7,916 bases of DNA, taken from assembly GCA_002363575.1 (NCBI GenBank), contig DEWI01000055.1:363-8278 (forward strand), read 5' to 3'. Source of the stretch: Verrucomicrobia bacterium UBA3214 (GTDB lineage: Bacteria; Verrucomicrobiota; Kiritimatiellia; RFP12; UBA1067). Within the stretch, counting starts at the first letter, position 1, and every line of letters begins with the position of its first letter. Below are positions 1 through 6,517 of this stretch, one piece after another. The notes under the pieces are model-generated. The model saw nothing but the letters and a program-made list of their open reading frames with translations, did not search any database and had not been told where the DNA came from. The translations under genes and the position numbers were made by a program.

Positions 1-30
1 GCATGCTCCACCCCCGGCTATATATGTGTC

Positions 31-43
31 GCCCCTTCGGGGC
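31..43. other. Short GC hairpin downstream of the last gene
   Basis: GCCCC-TTC-GGGGC, a 5-bp perfect stem 38 bases after the TAA stop of the toroid gene. Read on the minus strand no T-run follows; read on the plus strand three T bases follow. It may end one or both converging transcripts, but it is short and the call is weak. The rest of bases 1-80 shows nothing else. Confidence 0.3.
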
Positions 44-80
44 TTTGGGCGCACACCCCAGACGGGCGGCGGCGGGGGCG

Positions 81-1160
81 TTAGCGTGCGGCGGGGGCGT
101 CTTTGCAGATTTCCAGCGCCAGCAAGGCGAAGGACGTGCAAAGGACGCTATCGCTTTCCCAGAAGCGATTGTTCTCGTTGAACCACGAGCCGTCTTCGCG
201 CTGGAGGGAAACGAGTTTCGCGGCGAGTTCCTTTCGCCAGGCGTGTCCGCCGACATCCTCGACTTTCGCGGCGTCTAGAGCGCGCGAGAGGATGTCATAG
301 AAATAATAGAGCCCCTGCGCGCCCATGCCGGGATTTTCGTCCAGCGACCAATGCTTGCTGCAATATTCGAGCGACTGGCGCACGCGCGGATCGCCGCGCT
401 CGAGATTGGCGTGGCACATCGAAAGCACCGCGGCGTACGTCATCGAGCCGTAGGCGCGCAGCGAAATGCGTCCTGTGGAATTCGTCTCGACGCCGCCTTG
501 CGGCGTGCGCTCGTTGTAGGCCGCGCCGCCGGCGTCCTGTCCTTCGGACTTGACGAGATTGGCGACGAACGCGAGCGCCTTGTCCCAATCGACATCGACG
601 CGCCTGCCGCCCGGCCGCATTTCCTCCAGCGCGGCGGTGCGCTTCATCGCGTCGAGCGCGTATGCGGTGTTGGAGAGGTCGGCATAGCGCCTGCGCGACA
701 ATTTGTCGTAGCCGAAGCCGCCCGCCATCGTATCGTCGCCGGTGAGCTGGCTGGACGCGATATATTCGCGCGCCTTCAAAAGCGCCGCGACGGGCGCCTT
801 GCCGGTTTCATGCAGCGCGGAAAGGCAGACGGCGGTATTGTAATTGCCAAGGCCGCTGCCGCCGCGCCCCGGTTTCGGGACGTAGAAGCCGCCATCCTCG
901 CGCTGCGTCGTCAGGACGAACGCGACGCCGGACTCGATCGCCTTGGCGACGCGCTCGCGCGCCGCCGCGCCTTGGGGGAGGCGCGCGAGCGCCCAGACGG
1001 GAAGCGCGGAGAGCGCGGGCATCTGCCTGTCGCTCCACCAGCCGCCGTCTTCCTGCCGGGCGAGCAGGAAGGCGGCGCCGCGCGCTATCGCCTCGTCGGT
1101 AGTGACGGCCGGCGCGGCAAGCCACGCCGCCGCGAACAAGATTGCCGCAAGCTTTTTCAT
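81..1160 (-). CDS. Exported prenyltransferase/squalene-oxidase-repeat (alpha/alpha-toroid) protein
   Basis: Product of 359 residues with a typical Sec signal peptide (MKKLAAILFAAAWLAAPA, cleavage near residues 18-21). The rest consists of helical repeats bearing the toroid signature: ARQEDGGWW (34-42), TTQREDGGFYVP (84-95), AGGFGYDKLSRRRYADLSNT (146-165) and SLQREDGSWFNE (318-329), the last followed by FALLALEIC. This matches the prenyltransferase/squalene-cyclase repeat fold, but the DXDD acid motif of class II terpene cyclases is not visible. A secreted location is also wrong for hopanoid or terpene cyclisation, so cyclase activity is unlikely. Such exported toroid proteins are frequent in planctomycete-like genomes with no assigned role; the fold is shared with complement-type thioester domains, but no CGEQ-like thioester motif is present here. 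The start is fixed by GGAGG 5 bases before the ATG. Likely co-transcribed with the VIT protein upstream. Confidence 0.85.
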   Translation of the reverse strand: MKKLAAILFAAAWLAAPAVTTDEAIARGAAFLLARQEDGGWWSDRQMPALSALPVWALARLPQGAAARERVAKAIESGVAFVLTTQREDGGFYVPKPGRGGSGLGNYNTAVCLSALHETGKAPVAALLKAREYIASSQLTGDDTMAGGFGYDKLSRRRYADLSNTAYALDAMKRTAALEEMRPGGRRVDVDWDKALAFVANLVKSEGQDAGGAAYNERTPQGGVETNSTGRISLRAYGSMTYAAVLSMCHANLERGDPRVRQSLEYCSKHWSLDENPGMGAQGLYYFYDILSRALDAAKVEDVGGHAWRKELAAKLVSLQREDGSWFNENNRFWESDSVLCTSFALLALEICKDAPAAR

Positions 1161-1165
1161 CCCAT

Positions 1166-1170
1166 CCTCC
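1166..1170 (-). promoter_or_regulatory. Shine-Dalgarno of the toroid-protein gene
   Basis: On the minus strand this reads GGAGG, five bases before ATG 1160. It decides the start of the toroid protein, whose reading frame otherwise stays open upstream into the VIT gene. The signal peptide begins exactly at this ATG, which agrees. Confidence 0.8.
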
Positions 1171-1184
1171 GCTGAACTGCGTTG

Positions 1185-1199
1185 GCGCGCGCCGCGCGC
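1185..1199 (-). other. GC stem-loop between the VIT and toroid genes
   Basis: A perfect 6-bp stem of GCGCGC on both arms around a 3-base loop, starting at the last base of the VIT gene's TAG stop. No T-run follows, so it is not a standard intrinsic terminator. It could stabilise the upstream transcript end or tune expression of the toroid gene, or be chance in GC-rich DNA. Confidence 0.3.
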
Positions 1200-3730
1200 T
1201 ACTCTACTTCGACTTCGCCTATCAAAACCTTCGTCTTCGGCTTGTCGAGGCGAAGAGTGATGATCTGGCGCTTTTCGGCCGCCGTGGCCCAATCGGTATA
1301 TACCGTCGCCGTTGCGGTGACGGCGCCGGTGAGCGCCGTCTGGTGCGACGAGTAGTAGTGCGCGAGAATCTTGAAGACTCCGGAAGCTTCCTTGCGCAGA
1401 TACTCTTCCGGGCCGTACCCGGTGGTGACGTCTTCGCCGACGAACCCTCCGGAGACCGTGCGGCGGTTCTGGTAGTAGGCTTCCTCGCCGTCCGGCTCGA
1501 GCACGTGGATATCGATATCCGTCTCGTCGGCGTCCCACGAAAGCACGATTCTTATCTTGACCGGGAGATCGCGACGGTAGGCGGAATCTAGCTGCGGCGC
1601 ATCGACTTTTATGTCGCAGGCGGCGCACCACGCGAGAAGCGCGTTCAGCTCCTCCAGCGCGACGATGGAGACCTGGCGGTCGTTGCTGCGGCGTCCGCTG
1701 CGGCGTTCCCAGTTCTTGAACGCCGTTTCCTTCAGAAGCGCCAGCGCCTCGGAAAGCGCGGCGGCGTCTCTGGCATCCTTGCCGTACTCTGAAAGGACGA
1801 GCGCGAGATCGCGGCGCGACTGCCCTTCCTCCGTGCGCAGCCTGAGCGCGTGGCGGAAGCAGAGTATCGCGTCTTCGATGCAGCCGGCTTCGCGCAGACG
1901 CCAGCCCATCGAACGCCAGATCGCGGCGTCTTCGAGCTTGAACTCGGCCATGTTGGAAAGGATGCGCGCGCCCAGCGCGTTGTCGCCGGCGCGGAAGAAC
2001 ACGCCGGCCGCATCGATGAAGAACGCGGGCGAGGACGAGTTCTTTTTCTTTTCTTCAAGGTACGTGGCGTACTTGTCCGCCGCGCCCTCGATAGCCTTCA
2101 GATAGGGCGCGTCGGGCGTCCATGCCGCAAGGCGGATCGTCGCGCCGCCGCCGCCCGCCTGGCTGGCGGGCGGCTCGACGGGCGCAGCGGCTTCCGCGTC
2201 TGGCGCCTCGCGCATCGCCATGCTGGCGGCGGCGCGCGCCAGCCCGCGCCTTCCGCCGCCGGCCGCCATGGCGGAGAACGTAGAGCCTTCCTCCATCGCA
2301 GCGGCATTGGCTTCAATGCCGTCGTCGGGGGCGGCGGCGGCGCGGACCGCGCCCGCCACGCTGTCGAAGAGTCCGCTCTTTGGCGTATTGCGCTTCGGAA
2401 TCGGGCTGTTCCACCACTCGACGCGCTCCTTCCAGAGCTTGAGAAGATCGCGCTCGTGTTCGGCGTCGCCTTCGCGAGCTTCGATTTCCTTGTCCTTGGC
2501 GGCGTTGCGGCGCACCCACTCGTCGTGGAAGCCCAGCGTCGCCGGAGGCTCAATGCCATGCTCCAGATACTGCTCCAGCCTCTCGAGGACGATCAGACTC
2601 GTCACCGCGCTCGCGACGCCGTAGCGCCTGCCGAGAGCGAGAAATTCATCCTTGCGCGCATCCGCCTGCGCGGAGAGATCCTTGACGCGCTCAGCCGCCC
2701 ACTGCGTCGCGAGGAGCTTGCCCGCCTTGACTTCCGCGCCGTCGGGGAGCTTCTCGCCGGCCGCCAGCCGGCGGATTCGCACGGGGCGCGCCGGCGCCTG
2801 CTCGCGGCTGGCGACGACGATGTTTGGCATGTCGTCGTAGCGCGGCACGGCGAGCGAGAGCGTATCCGCTTCGTCGGAGAACATGAGCGCTCTCGCGCGC
2901 CCGGCGAACGCAATGGCCTTGGCAATATCCGTGCCGCCGTCATAGACCATCGCGTCTATCTTCGCGAGCAGCCCGGCCTTGTCGAAGACGCCCAAATCCT
3001 CGGGCGTGTTGCGGAACGCGACAAGCCGCCATTTCCCGCCCTCGGGAAGAGCGGAAAGTTTCGCGCGCCATTGCGCGGCGTGCCGCTCTGCGCTCCCGCT
3101 CGCATCCCACAATATCACGCCTTCGGCGAACGACGCGACGGGATCCTTCGCAGCTTCGGCGGCAAGCCCGCGCTCGCCGATGAAAATATCATCGCCGTCC
3201 TTCTCGAACACCGTCGCGGCGACGCCATCGGCGACCGGCTGGACATACTCGACATACGCCCTGCGCGGCACATTGCAATTCAGCGGGAAGATGCTCGTCT
3301 TCCATATATCGCCCTTTACATGCTCGACTATCCCGGGATCTACCCCCTTGCGGACTTCGTTCTCGAATGCGACGCGCGCCTTCTCCTTGGCGCACACGAC
3401 GCCAGGCACCATGACGCCGTCGATCTCCAGCGCGTACCCGCAGACGGTTGCGCCCGCAGGCACGGGAAACTCGAAATCCCCGCGCATCGCGCGCGTGTTC
3501 GGATTGGTGAAGACGAAGCTCGCGCGCACCATCCTGACAAGCCCGTTCTCCGCCACGATTTCGTCTTTGCACTCCACCGCGACGGGCTTCTCGCCGCGCC
3601 GCATATCCTGCACGACTATCGCAGGCTCAGGAGGCATCGGCGGACGCGGCAGCTCCTTGGCGACCGCATTCCCGGCCAACGCCGCGAAAATCGGCATCGC
3701 CATGTTTCTCGCTATCGTTCTCTTGTCCAT
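1199..3730 (-). CDS. Exported VIT / VWA-like / DUF2135 multidomain protein
   Basis: Large (843 aa) protein of unknown function, probably exported: residues 1-24 resemble a Sec signal ending AGNAVA before KELPRPP. A VIT domain (vault/inter-alpha-trypsin) spans about 50-170, with FTNPNTRAMRGDFEFPVPAG and NCNVPRRAYVEYVQPV. A compact VWA-like domain follows (about 200-310). Its metal-site (MIDAS) residues look present: DASGS at 209-213, Thr267 in DGGTDIAKA and Asp286 in MFSDEAD. YGVASAVTSLIVLE (370-383) matches the segment that usually follows VWA in VIT proteins. Residues about 455-535 form a low-complexity Ala/Gly/Pro linker. A helical, TPR-like stretch (about 570-650) contains MGWRLREAGCIEDAILCFRH. 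The C-terminus (about 722-843), with VLSWDADETDIDIHVLEPDG, is DUF2135. These folds suggest metal-dependent protein binding at the envelope; the ligand is unknown. ATG 3730 is preferred over GTG 3770 because AAAGGAG lies 7 bases upstream. The next gene begins 38 bases downstream. Confidence 0.9.
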   Translation of the reverse strand: MDKRTIARNMAMPIFAALAGNAVAKELPRPPMPPEPAIVVQDMRRGEKPVAVECKDEIVAENGLVRMVRASFVFTNPNTRAMRGDFEFPVPAGATVCGYALEIDGVMVPGVVCAKEKARVAFENEVRKGVDPGIVEHVKGDIWKTSIFPLNCNVPRRAYVEYVQPVADGVAATVFEKDGDDIFIGERGLAAEAAKDPVASFAEGVILWDASGSAERHAAQWRAKLSALPEGGKWRLVAFRNTPEDLGVFDKAGLLAKIDAMVYDGGTDIAKAIAFAGRARALMFSDEADTLSLAVPRYDDMPNIVVASREQAPARPVRIRRLAAGEKLPDGAEVKAGKLLATQWAAERVKDLSAQADARKDEFLALGRRYGVASAVTSLIVLERLEQYLEHGIEPPATLGFHDEWVRRNAAKDKEIEAREGDAEHERDLLKLWKERVEWWNSPIPKRNTPKSGLFDSVAGAVRAAAAPDDGIEANAAAMEEGSTFSAMAAGGGRRGLARAAASMAMREAPDAEAAAPVEPPASQAGGGGATIRLAAWTPDAPYLKAIEGAADKYATYLEEKKKNSSSPAFFIDAAGVFFRAGDNALGARILSNMAEFKLEDAAIWRSMGWRLREAGCIEDAILCFRHALRLRTEEGQSRRDLALVLSEYGKDARDAAALSEALALLKETAFKNWERRSGRRSNDRQVSIVALEELNALLAWCAACDIKVDAPQLDSAYRRDLPVKIRIVLSWDADETDIDIHVLEPDGEEAYYQNRRTVSGGFVGEDVTTGYGPEEYLRKEASGVFKILAHYYSSHQTALTGAVTATATVYTDWATAAEKRQIITLRLDKPKTKVLIGEVEVE

Positions 3731-3737
3731 CTCTTTG

Positions 3738-3744
3738 CTCCTTT
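3738..3744 (-). promoter_or_regulatory. Shine-Dalgarno of the VIT-protein gene
   Basis: Minus-strand AAAGGAG, seven bases before ATG 3730. It supports that ATG over the GTG at 3770, which would add a 14-residue charged extension in front of the signal-like sequence. Confidence 0.75.
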
Positions 3745-3790
3745 CTCTCTGGTCGCCAAAATCCGTCCGCACCGCGATTTTCCGCCTCTC

Positions 3791-5398
3791 CTACAGCGCG
3801 AAACAAAGCTGGACCGGCTTGCCGGCGGAATTGTCCGCGCCTGCGGACCAATCATCCTGCTTCGCACCTTCTGGCAAAAGAAGCGACTGGAAGCGCGCTT
3901 CGAGCCATCCCGCCACATCCTCCCCGTGCCGGACAGCCTCCATCGCGCGCCGGAGCCTGCCTTGATCGAGAGAATCGAAAAACTCCCGCCTCGGCACAAG
4001 CGCCATGTTCAGGTCGTTCGGCTCGAACTTGTCCAGAGAATTGCCGTATCTTCGCTTGGAGAGCGAAAGTATTCTCCGCCCGGTTCTGGAGAGAAGATAC
4101 AGGAAAAGCACATCTACGTATCCTTCGCGAAGCGGATTGGGATAGAAGCAATGGAAATTCGTCAACGTCAAGGCGCTTGAATAGTTCCTTACGACCTTGT
4201 ATCCGCCGCGGGAAAAAACGTTGAACAGCAATGGCGACACCTTCCTTCGCTCCGTTCTGTACCACGGGCGCCTGTGCCTTGTGATGAAACCCTTGTCATA
4301 GCCTATCTTCTCGCCTTCGTGTATGTATTCCAGCGCGGCGGCGTCCGGCGCGTCGCCGGGCGAAAAAAGATGGACGCCCGCCCCTTCGTCGGACAGACGG
4401 CAGAAGTCCTCGTCGGTGAACACGGCTTTCTTGAGCTGCTGGCTTTTCGTAATGCAAGGCACGCAGTCGCCGTCCGACAACCCCTTGCTGGCGATGTCGG
4501 AACGCGACAACACGAAGAACGCATTCGCCCCTGTGGCGATCCCGCGCGAAAAGCGCCCGTATTCGGAAAGACGCTGCAACCGGCCGAGCGCGGGCTTCAC
4601 GCTTTCGCCGGGCGGCACAAAGAAGCGTTCCCATTTCTCGCGAGGCGAAAGACGGCCCGCAGGGACGGCGTTCACCGGGGGGCGCTCCATCACCGTCGGG
4701 AAATCGCCCACCGCCGCCACCTTGCGGAACGAAACAGCGTCAAGGCGCCTTGAGGAGTCGAAGAGGACTATGCACACCGACGTGGTGACTTCGTCGAACG
4801 CCTCTTTCTCGCATTCGACTTCAATAACGGAATCAAGATGGCCGTCTCTTATCAGCCACTCCTTGACCATCGCGCCGTATCCGGCATTCAGAAATTCGGA
4901 CGGCATGATGTATGCGAGGCGCCCGCCCCGCTTCAGCTCGGATATCGACTTGACGAGAAAAGCAGACGCGATATTGGTGTATCCCGAAAGTCTGACGCCC
5001 AGCCTTTCCGCGAATGCGGCCGCCACGGCGTCCCTATTGAGGAACTTCTGGAATCGCAGATACGGCGGATTGCAGACGATATTGTCGTAGCGCGAACCGA
5101 AGTCAAGAAGGTAGTCGGTCTTGGACAGGCGCGACGGCATGCGCCGCGAATGCTCCGAGAAAAATGCAAGGATGGCGTCATCTGCGTCTCCGCCCGTGAA
5201 CTCGCACTCCTCCGGCGCATTCTCGAAAAACGCGCCGAGGCCGAAAGCGGGGTCGTGAACTTTGTTCGCCCGGCCATGCCTGCCGGAAAGCACCCAATCC
5301 ACCATGAACCTGGCGATCGGCGGCGGCGTGAAAAACTGAGCCAGCCGCCGGCGGTGGCCAAGCCCGACCAAGTCGCCATATGCACAGGCGAGATTCAC
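3791..5398 (-). CDS. N6-adenine DNA methyltransferase, Type II (AccI-type partner)
   Basis: Transfers a methyl group from S-adenosylmethionine to adenine N6 in the target site, protecting host DNA from the endonuclease encoded just upstream. It has 535 residues from a GTG start. Motif X is QFFTPPPIARFMVDWV (21-36), motif I VHDPAFGLGAF (47-57), an acidic motif II region GGDADDA (69-75), and the catalytic motif IV NPPY (110-113) in the context YDNIVCNPPYLRF. The order X-I-IV then a C-terminal target-recognition region fits the gamma class (M.TaqI/Eco57I-like fold). The recognition region includes SRGIATGANAFFVLS (284-298), KSQQLKKAVFTDEDF (318-332) and YGNSLDKFEPNDL (451-463). The GTG was chosen because it forms a GTGA overlap with the endonuclease stop, has AGGAAGG upstream, and leaves motif X intact. 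The frame stays open further upstream, but that would overlap the endonuclease gene extensively. It is an intact enzyme by its motifs; methylation of GTMKAC adenines is inferred from the partner. Confidence 0.93.
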   Translation of the reverse strand: MNLACAYGDLVGLGHRRRLAQFFTPPPIARFMVDWVLSGRHGRANKVHDPAFGLGAFFENAPEECEFTGGDADDAILAFFSEHSRRMPSRLSKTDYLLDFGSRYDNIVCNPPYLRFQKFLNRDAVAAAFAERLGVRLSGYTNIASAFLVKSISELKRGGRLAYIMPSEFLNAGYGAMVKEWLIRDGHLDSVIEVECEKEAFDEVTTSVCIVLFDSSRRLDAVSFRKVAAVGDFPTVMERPPVNAVPAGRLSPREKWERFFVPPGESVKPALGRLQRLSEYGRFSRGIATGANAFFVLSRSDIASKGLSDGDCVPCITKSQQLKKAVFTDEDFCRLSDEGAGVHLFSPGDAPDAAALEYIHEGEKIGYDKGFITRHRRPWYRTERRKVSPLLFNVFSRGGYKVVRNYSSALTLTNFHCFYPNPLREGYVDVLFLYLLSRTGRRILSLSKRRYGNSLDKFEPNDLNMALVPRREFFDSLDQGRLRRAMEAVRHGEDVAGWLEARFQSLLLPEGAKQDDWSAGADNSAGKPVQLCFAL

Positions 5399-6489
5399 GC
5401 CCCCACCGCCTTCCTGAACGACGCCACGTCCAGATAGCCGGTTCCGCCGTCGAACTTGACGTAGAAAAGGAGCCTGCCCCTGTCGAGTTCTTTCATTTCG
5501 GAATGATGCAGAGGCATGTCGATCCTGCCAATCACCGGCTCGCCGACGTCGATATTCACCTTGACAGTGGTCTTCCCCTGGTTCTTCACATCGCTGCTCT
5601 CGATGGTAAAATCCCTTCCCTCCTTCTGCGAATCGCAGCAGAGGGAAAGGATTCTCTCGAACGAGACCATGTAGGCGCAATCGAAGAACACCTGAAGGTA
5701 GAAATGCGGGACGTTGAAGTTGGATATCCATCTGCCCACCAAAGCCAGATCCTCCAACTTTGGAGTTATGCTCAGATGATCGCGATTGTGCAATTTGGCA
5801 ATGTTGTCCTTCAGCTCCTTCAGCAAACGCGACAGAGTCCGCAAATCTTCCGAGGAAGACCACGCGCTCCTCCTGAAATCCAGTTCGCGGAAAGACTCGT
5901 CGACAGCCTGTCGCAGCATTGAATAGACCGCAGGGCTTTTAGCCTTCAGCAATCCACCGTACGGCTCCTGCAATATCGCGTCCCTCAATTCCACGCAGCG
6001 GCGCTCAGCATCTGCGACCCTGCTTTCCATGAACGCCTTGTATTTGCGGGAAATGAAACTGCTCGATCTGACTTCCAGCGCGGCTACAGCTCGGCTCACG
6101 ACATCTGGACGGCACAGTTCGCTTTTATCCGCAGGTGCGTCGCACTTCCGGAAGAGAAGAATGTCCGGCTTCTTCCCTATGCTGTTCAATTCCTCCTGGT
6201 AGGCTCTGTAGAATGCCGCAAAACCGGGATCGCCCGCCGATATGGAATCGCTTCTGCCGTACGGGACGGCGACGAGATCCATCCCTGCGTCGTTGATGGC
6301 CTTGACAGCCAGACGTTCCGCCCAGTCGCCCTGCTCCTTGTTTGTGAGAAAATCGGAAGTGGCAGACGTCGGCACGCGCCCTTCCACTAGAGCGTTCCTG
6401 TCGATGGGCAGCGGGAACCCGTCGATCAACTGCGCTATTCTCTCCCTGTAGGGAACGTCGCGCGACAATGTGGCGTTCGGCTTCGTCAT
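5395..6489 (-). CDS. Type II restriction endonuclease, AccI-like
   Basis: Predicted homodimeric Type II endonuclease of the AccI family (AccI cuts GTMKAC), cleaving unmodified DNA in the cytoplasm. Recognition rests on blocks I associate with that family: SDFLTNKEQGDWAE (residues 45-58), AGDPGFAAFYRAYQEEL (85-101), IGKKPDILLF (104-113), VPHFYLQVFFD (260-270) and the C-terminal LLFYVKFDGGTGYLDV (340-355). A PD-(D/E)xK-type core is suggested by D109 in KPDILLF and E139 in ALEVRSSS. The third catalytic position is then Arg141 rather than Lys, which I cannot verify as normal for the family. I chose ATG 6489 (364 aa); GTG at 6501 would add four residues. AGGAG lies 14 bases before the ATG and 2 before the GTG, so neither start is well served. 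The TGA stop overlaps the methyltransferase GTG (GTGA). Sampled GC is 45-58%, below the flanks. The family call is from memory of sequence patterns; the exact specificity is inferred. Confidence 0.85.
   Translation of the reverse strand: MTKPNATLSRDVPYRERIAQLIDGFPLPIDRNALVEGRVPTSATSDFLTNKEQGDWAERLAVKAINDAGMDLVAVPYGRSDSISAGDPGFAAFYRAYQEELNSIGKKPDILLFRKCDAPADKSELCRPDVVSRAVAALEVRSSSFISRKYKAFMESRVADAERRCVELRDAILQEPYGGLLKAKSPAVYSMLRQAVDESFRELDFRRSAWSSSEDLRTLSRLLKELKDNIAKLHNRDHLSITPKLEDLALVGRWISNFNVPHFYLQVFFDCAYMVSFERILSLCCDSQKEGRDFTIESSDVKNQGKTTVKVNIDVGEPVIGRIDMPLHHSEMKELDRGRLLFYVKFDGGTGYLDVASFRKAVGA
5409..5415 (-). promoter_or_regulatory. Shine-Dalgarno of the methyltransferase inside the endonuclease gene
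   Basis: Minus-strand AGGAAGG, ten bases before GTG 5398, lying within the last codons of the endonuclease gene. Together with the GTGA stop/start overlap it supports the GTG as start and allows both independent initiation and reinitiation. Confidence 0.55.
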
Positions 6490-6503
6490 ACGAATGGGCA
6501 CGT

Positions 6504-6508
6504 CTCCT
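6504..6508 (-). promoter_or_regulatory. Badly spaced Shine-Dalgarno before the endonuclease
   Basis: Minus-strand AGGAG in the short gap after the gmk stop. It is 2 bases from GTG 6501, 8 from an in-frame ATT (6495) and 14 from ATG 6489, so no conventional start has ideal spacing. The motif is seen directly; weak endonuclease translation is inferred. Confidence 0.45.
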
Positions 6509-6517
6509 GGCGCGGGG

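Noticed and set aside
81..1160. Squalene-hopene or terpene cyclase
   Set aside because: The repeat fold matches, but the protein is exported, about half the usual cyclase length, and lacks a visible DXDD motif.
1161..1631. A 157-codon N-terminal extension of the toroid protein
   Set aside because: It overlaps the VIT gene's DUF2135 region, is Arg-rich, and would bury the signal peptide that starts at ATG 1160 behind a good Shine-Dalgarno.
3731..3790. Promoter or terminator between the methyltransferase and VIT genes
   Set aside because: I found no -35/-10 pair and no hairpin with a T-run in these 60 bases; only the VIT Shine-Dalgarno is supported.
1850..4180. A 776-codon open frame on the plus strand opposite the VIT and methyltransferase genes
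   Set aside because: It is antisense to genes with clear domain matches, its translation is Arg/Ala/His-rich with no recognisable domain, and long antisense frames are common in GC-rich coding DNA.
5399..5863. A longer methyltransferase start inside the endonuclease gene
   Set aside because: It would overlap the endonuclease by more than 460 bases and add sequence unlike methyltransferase N-termini; GTG 5398 leaves the complete motif X.
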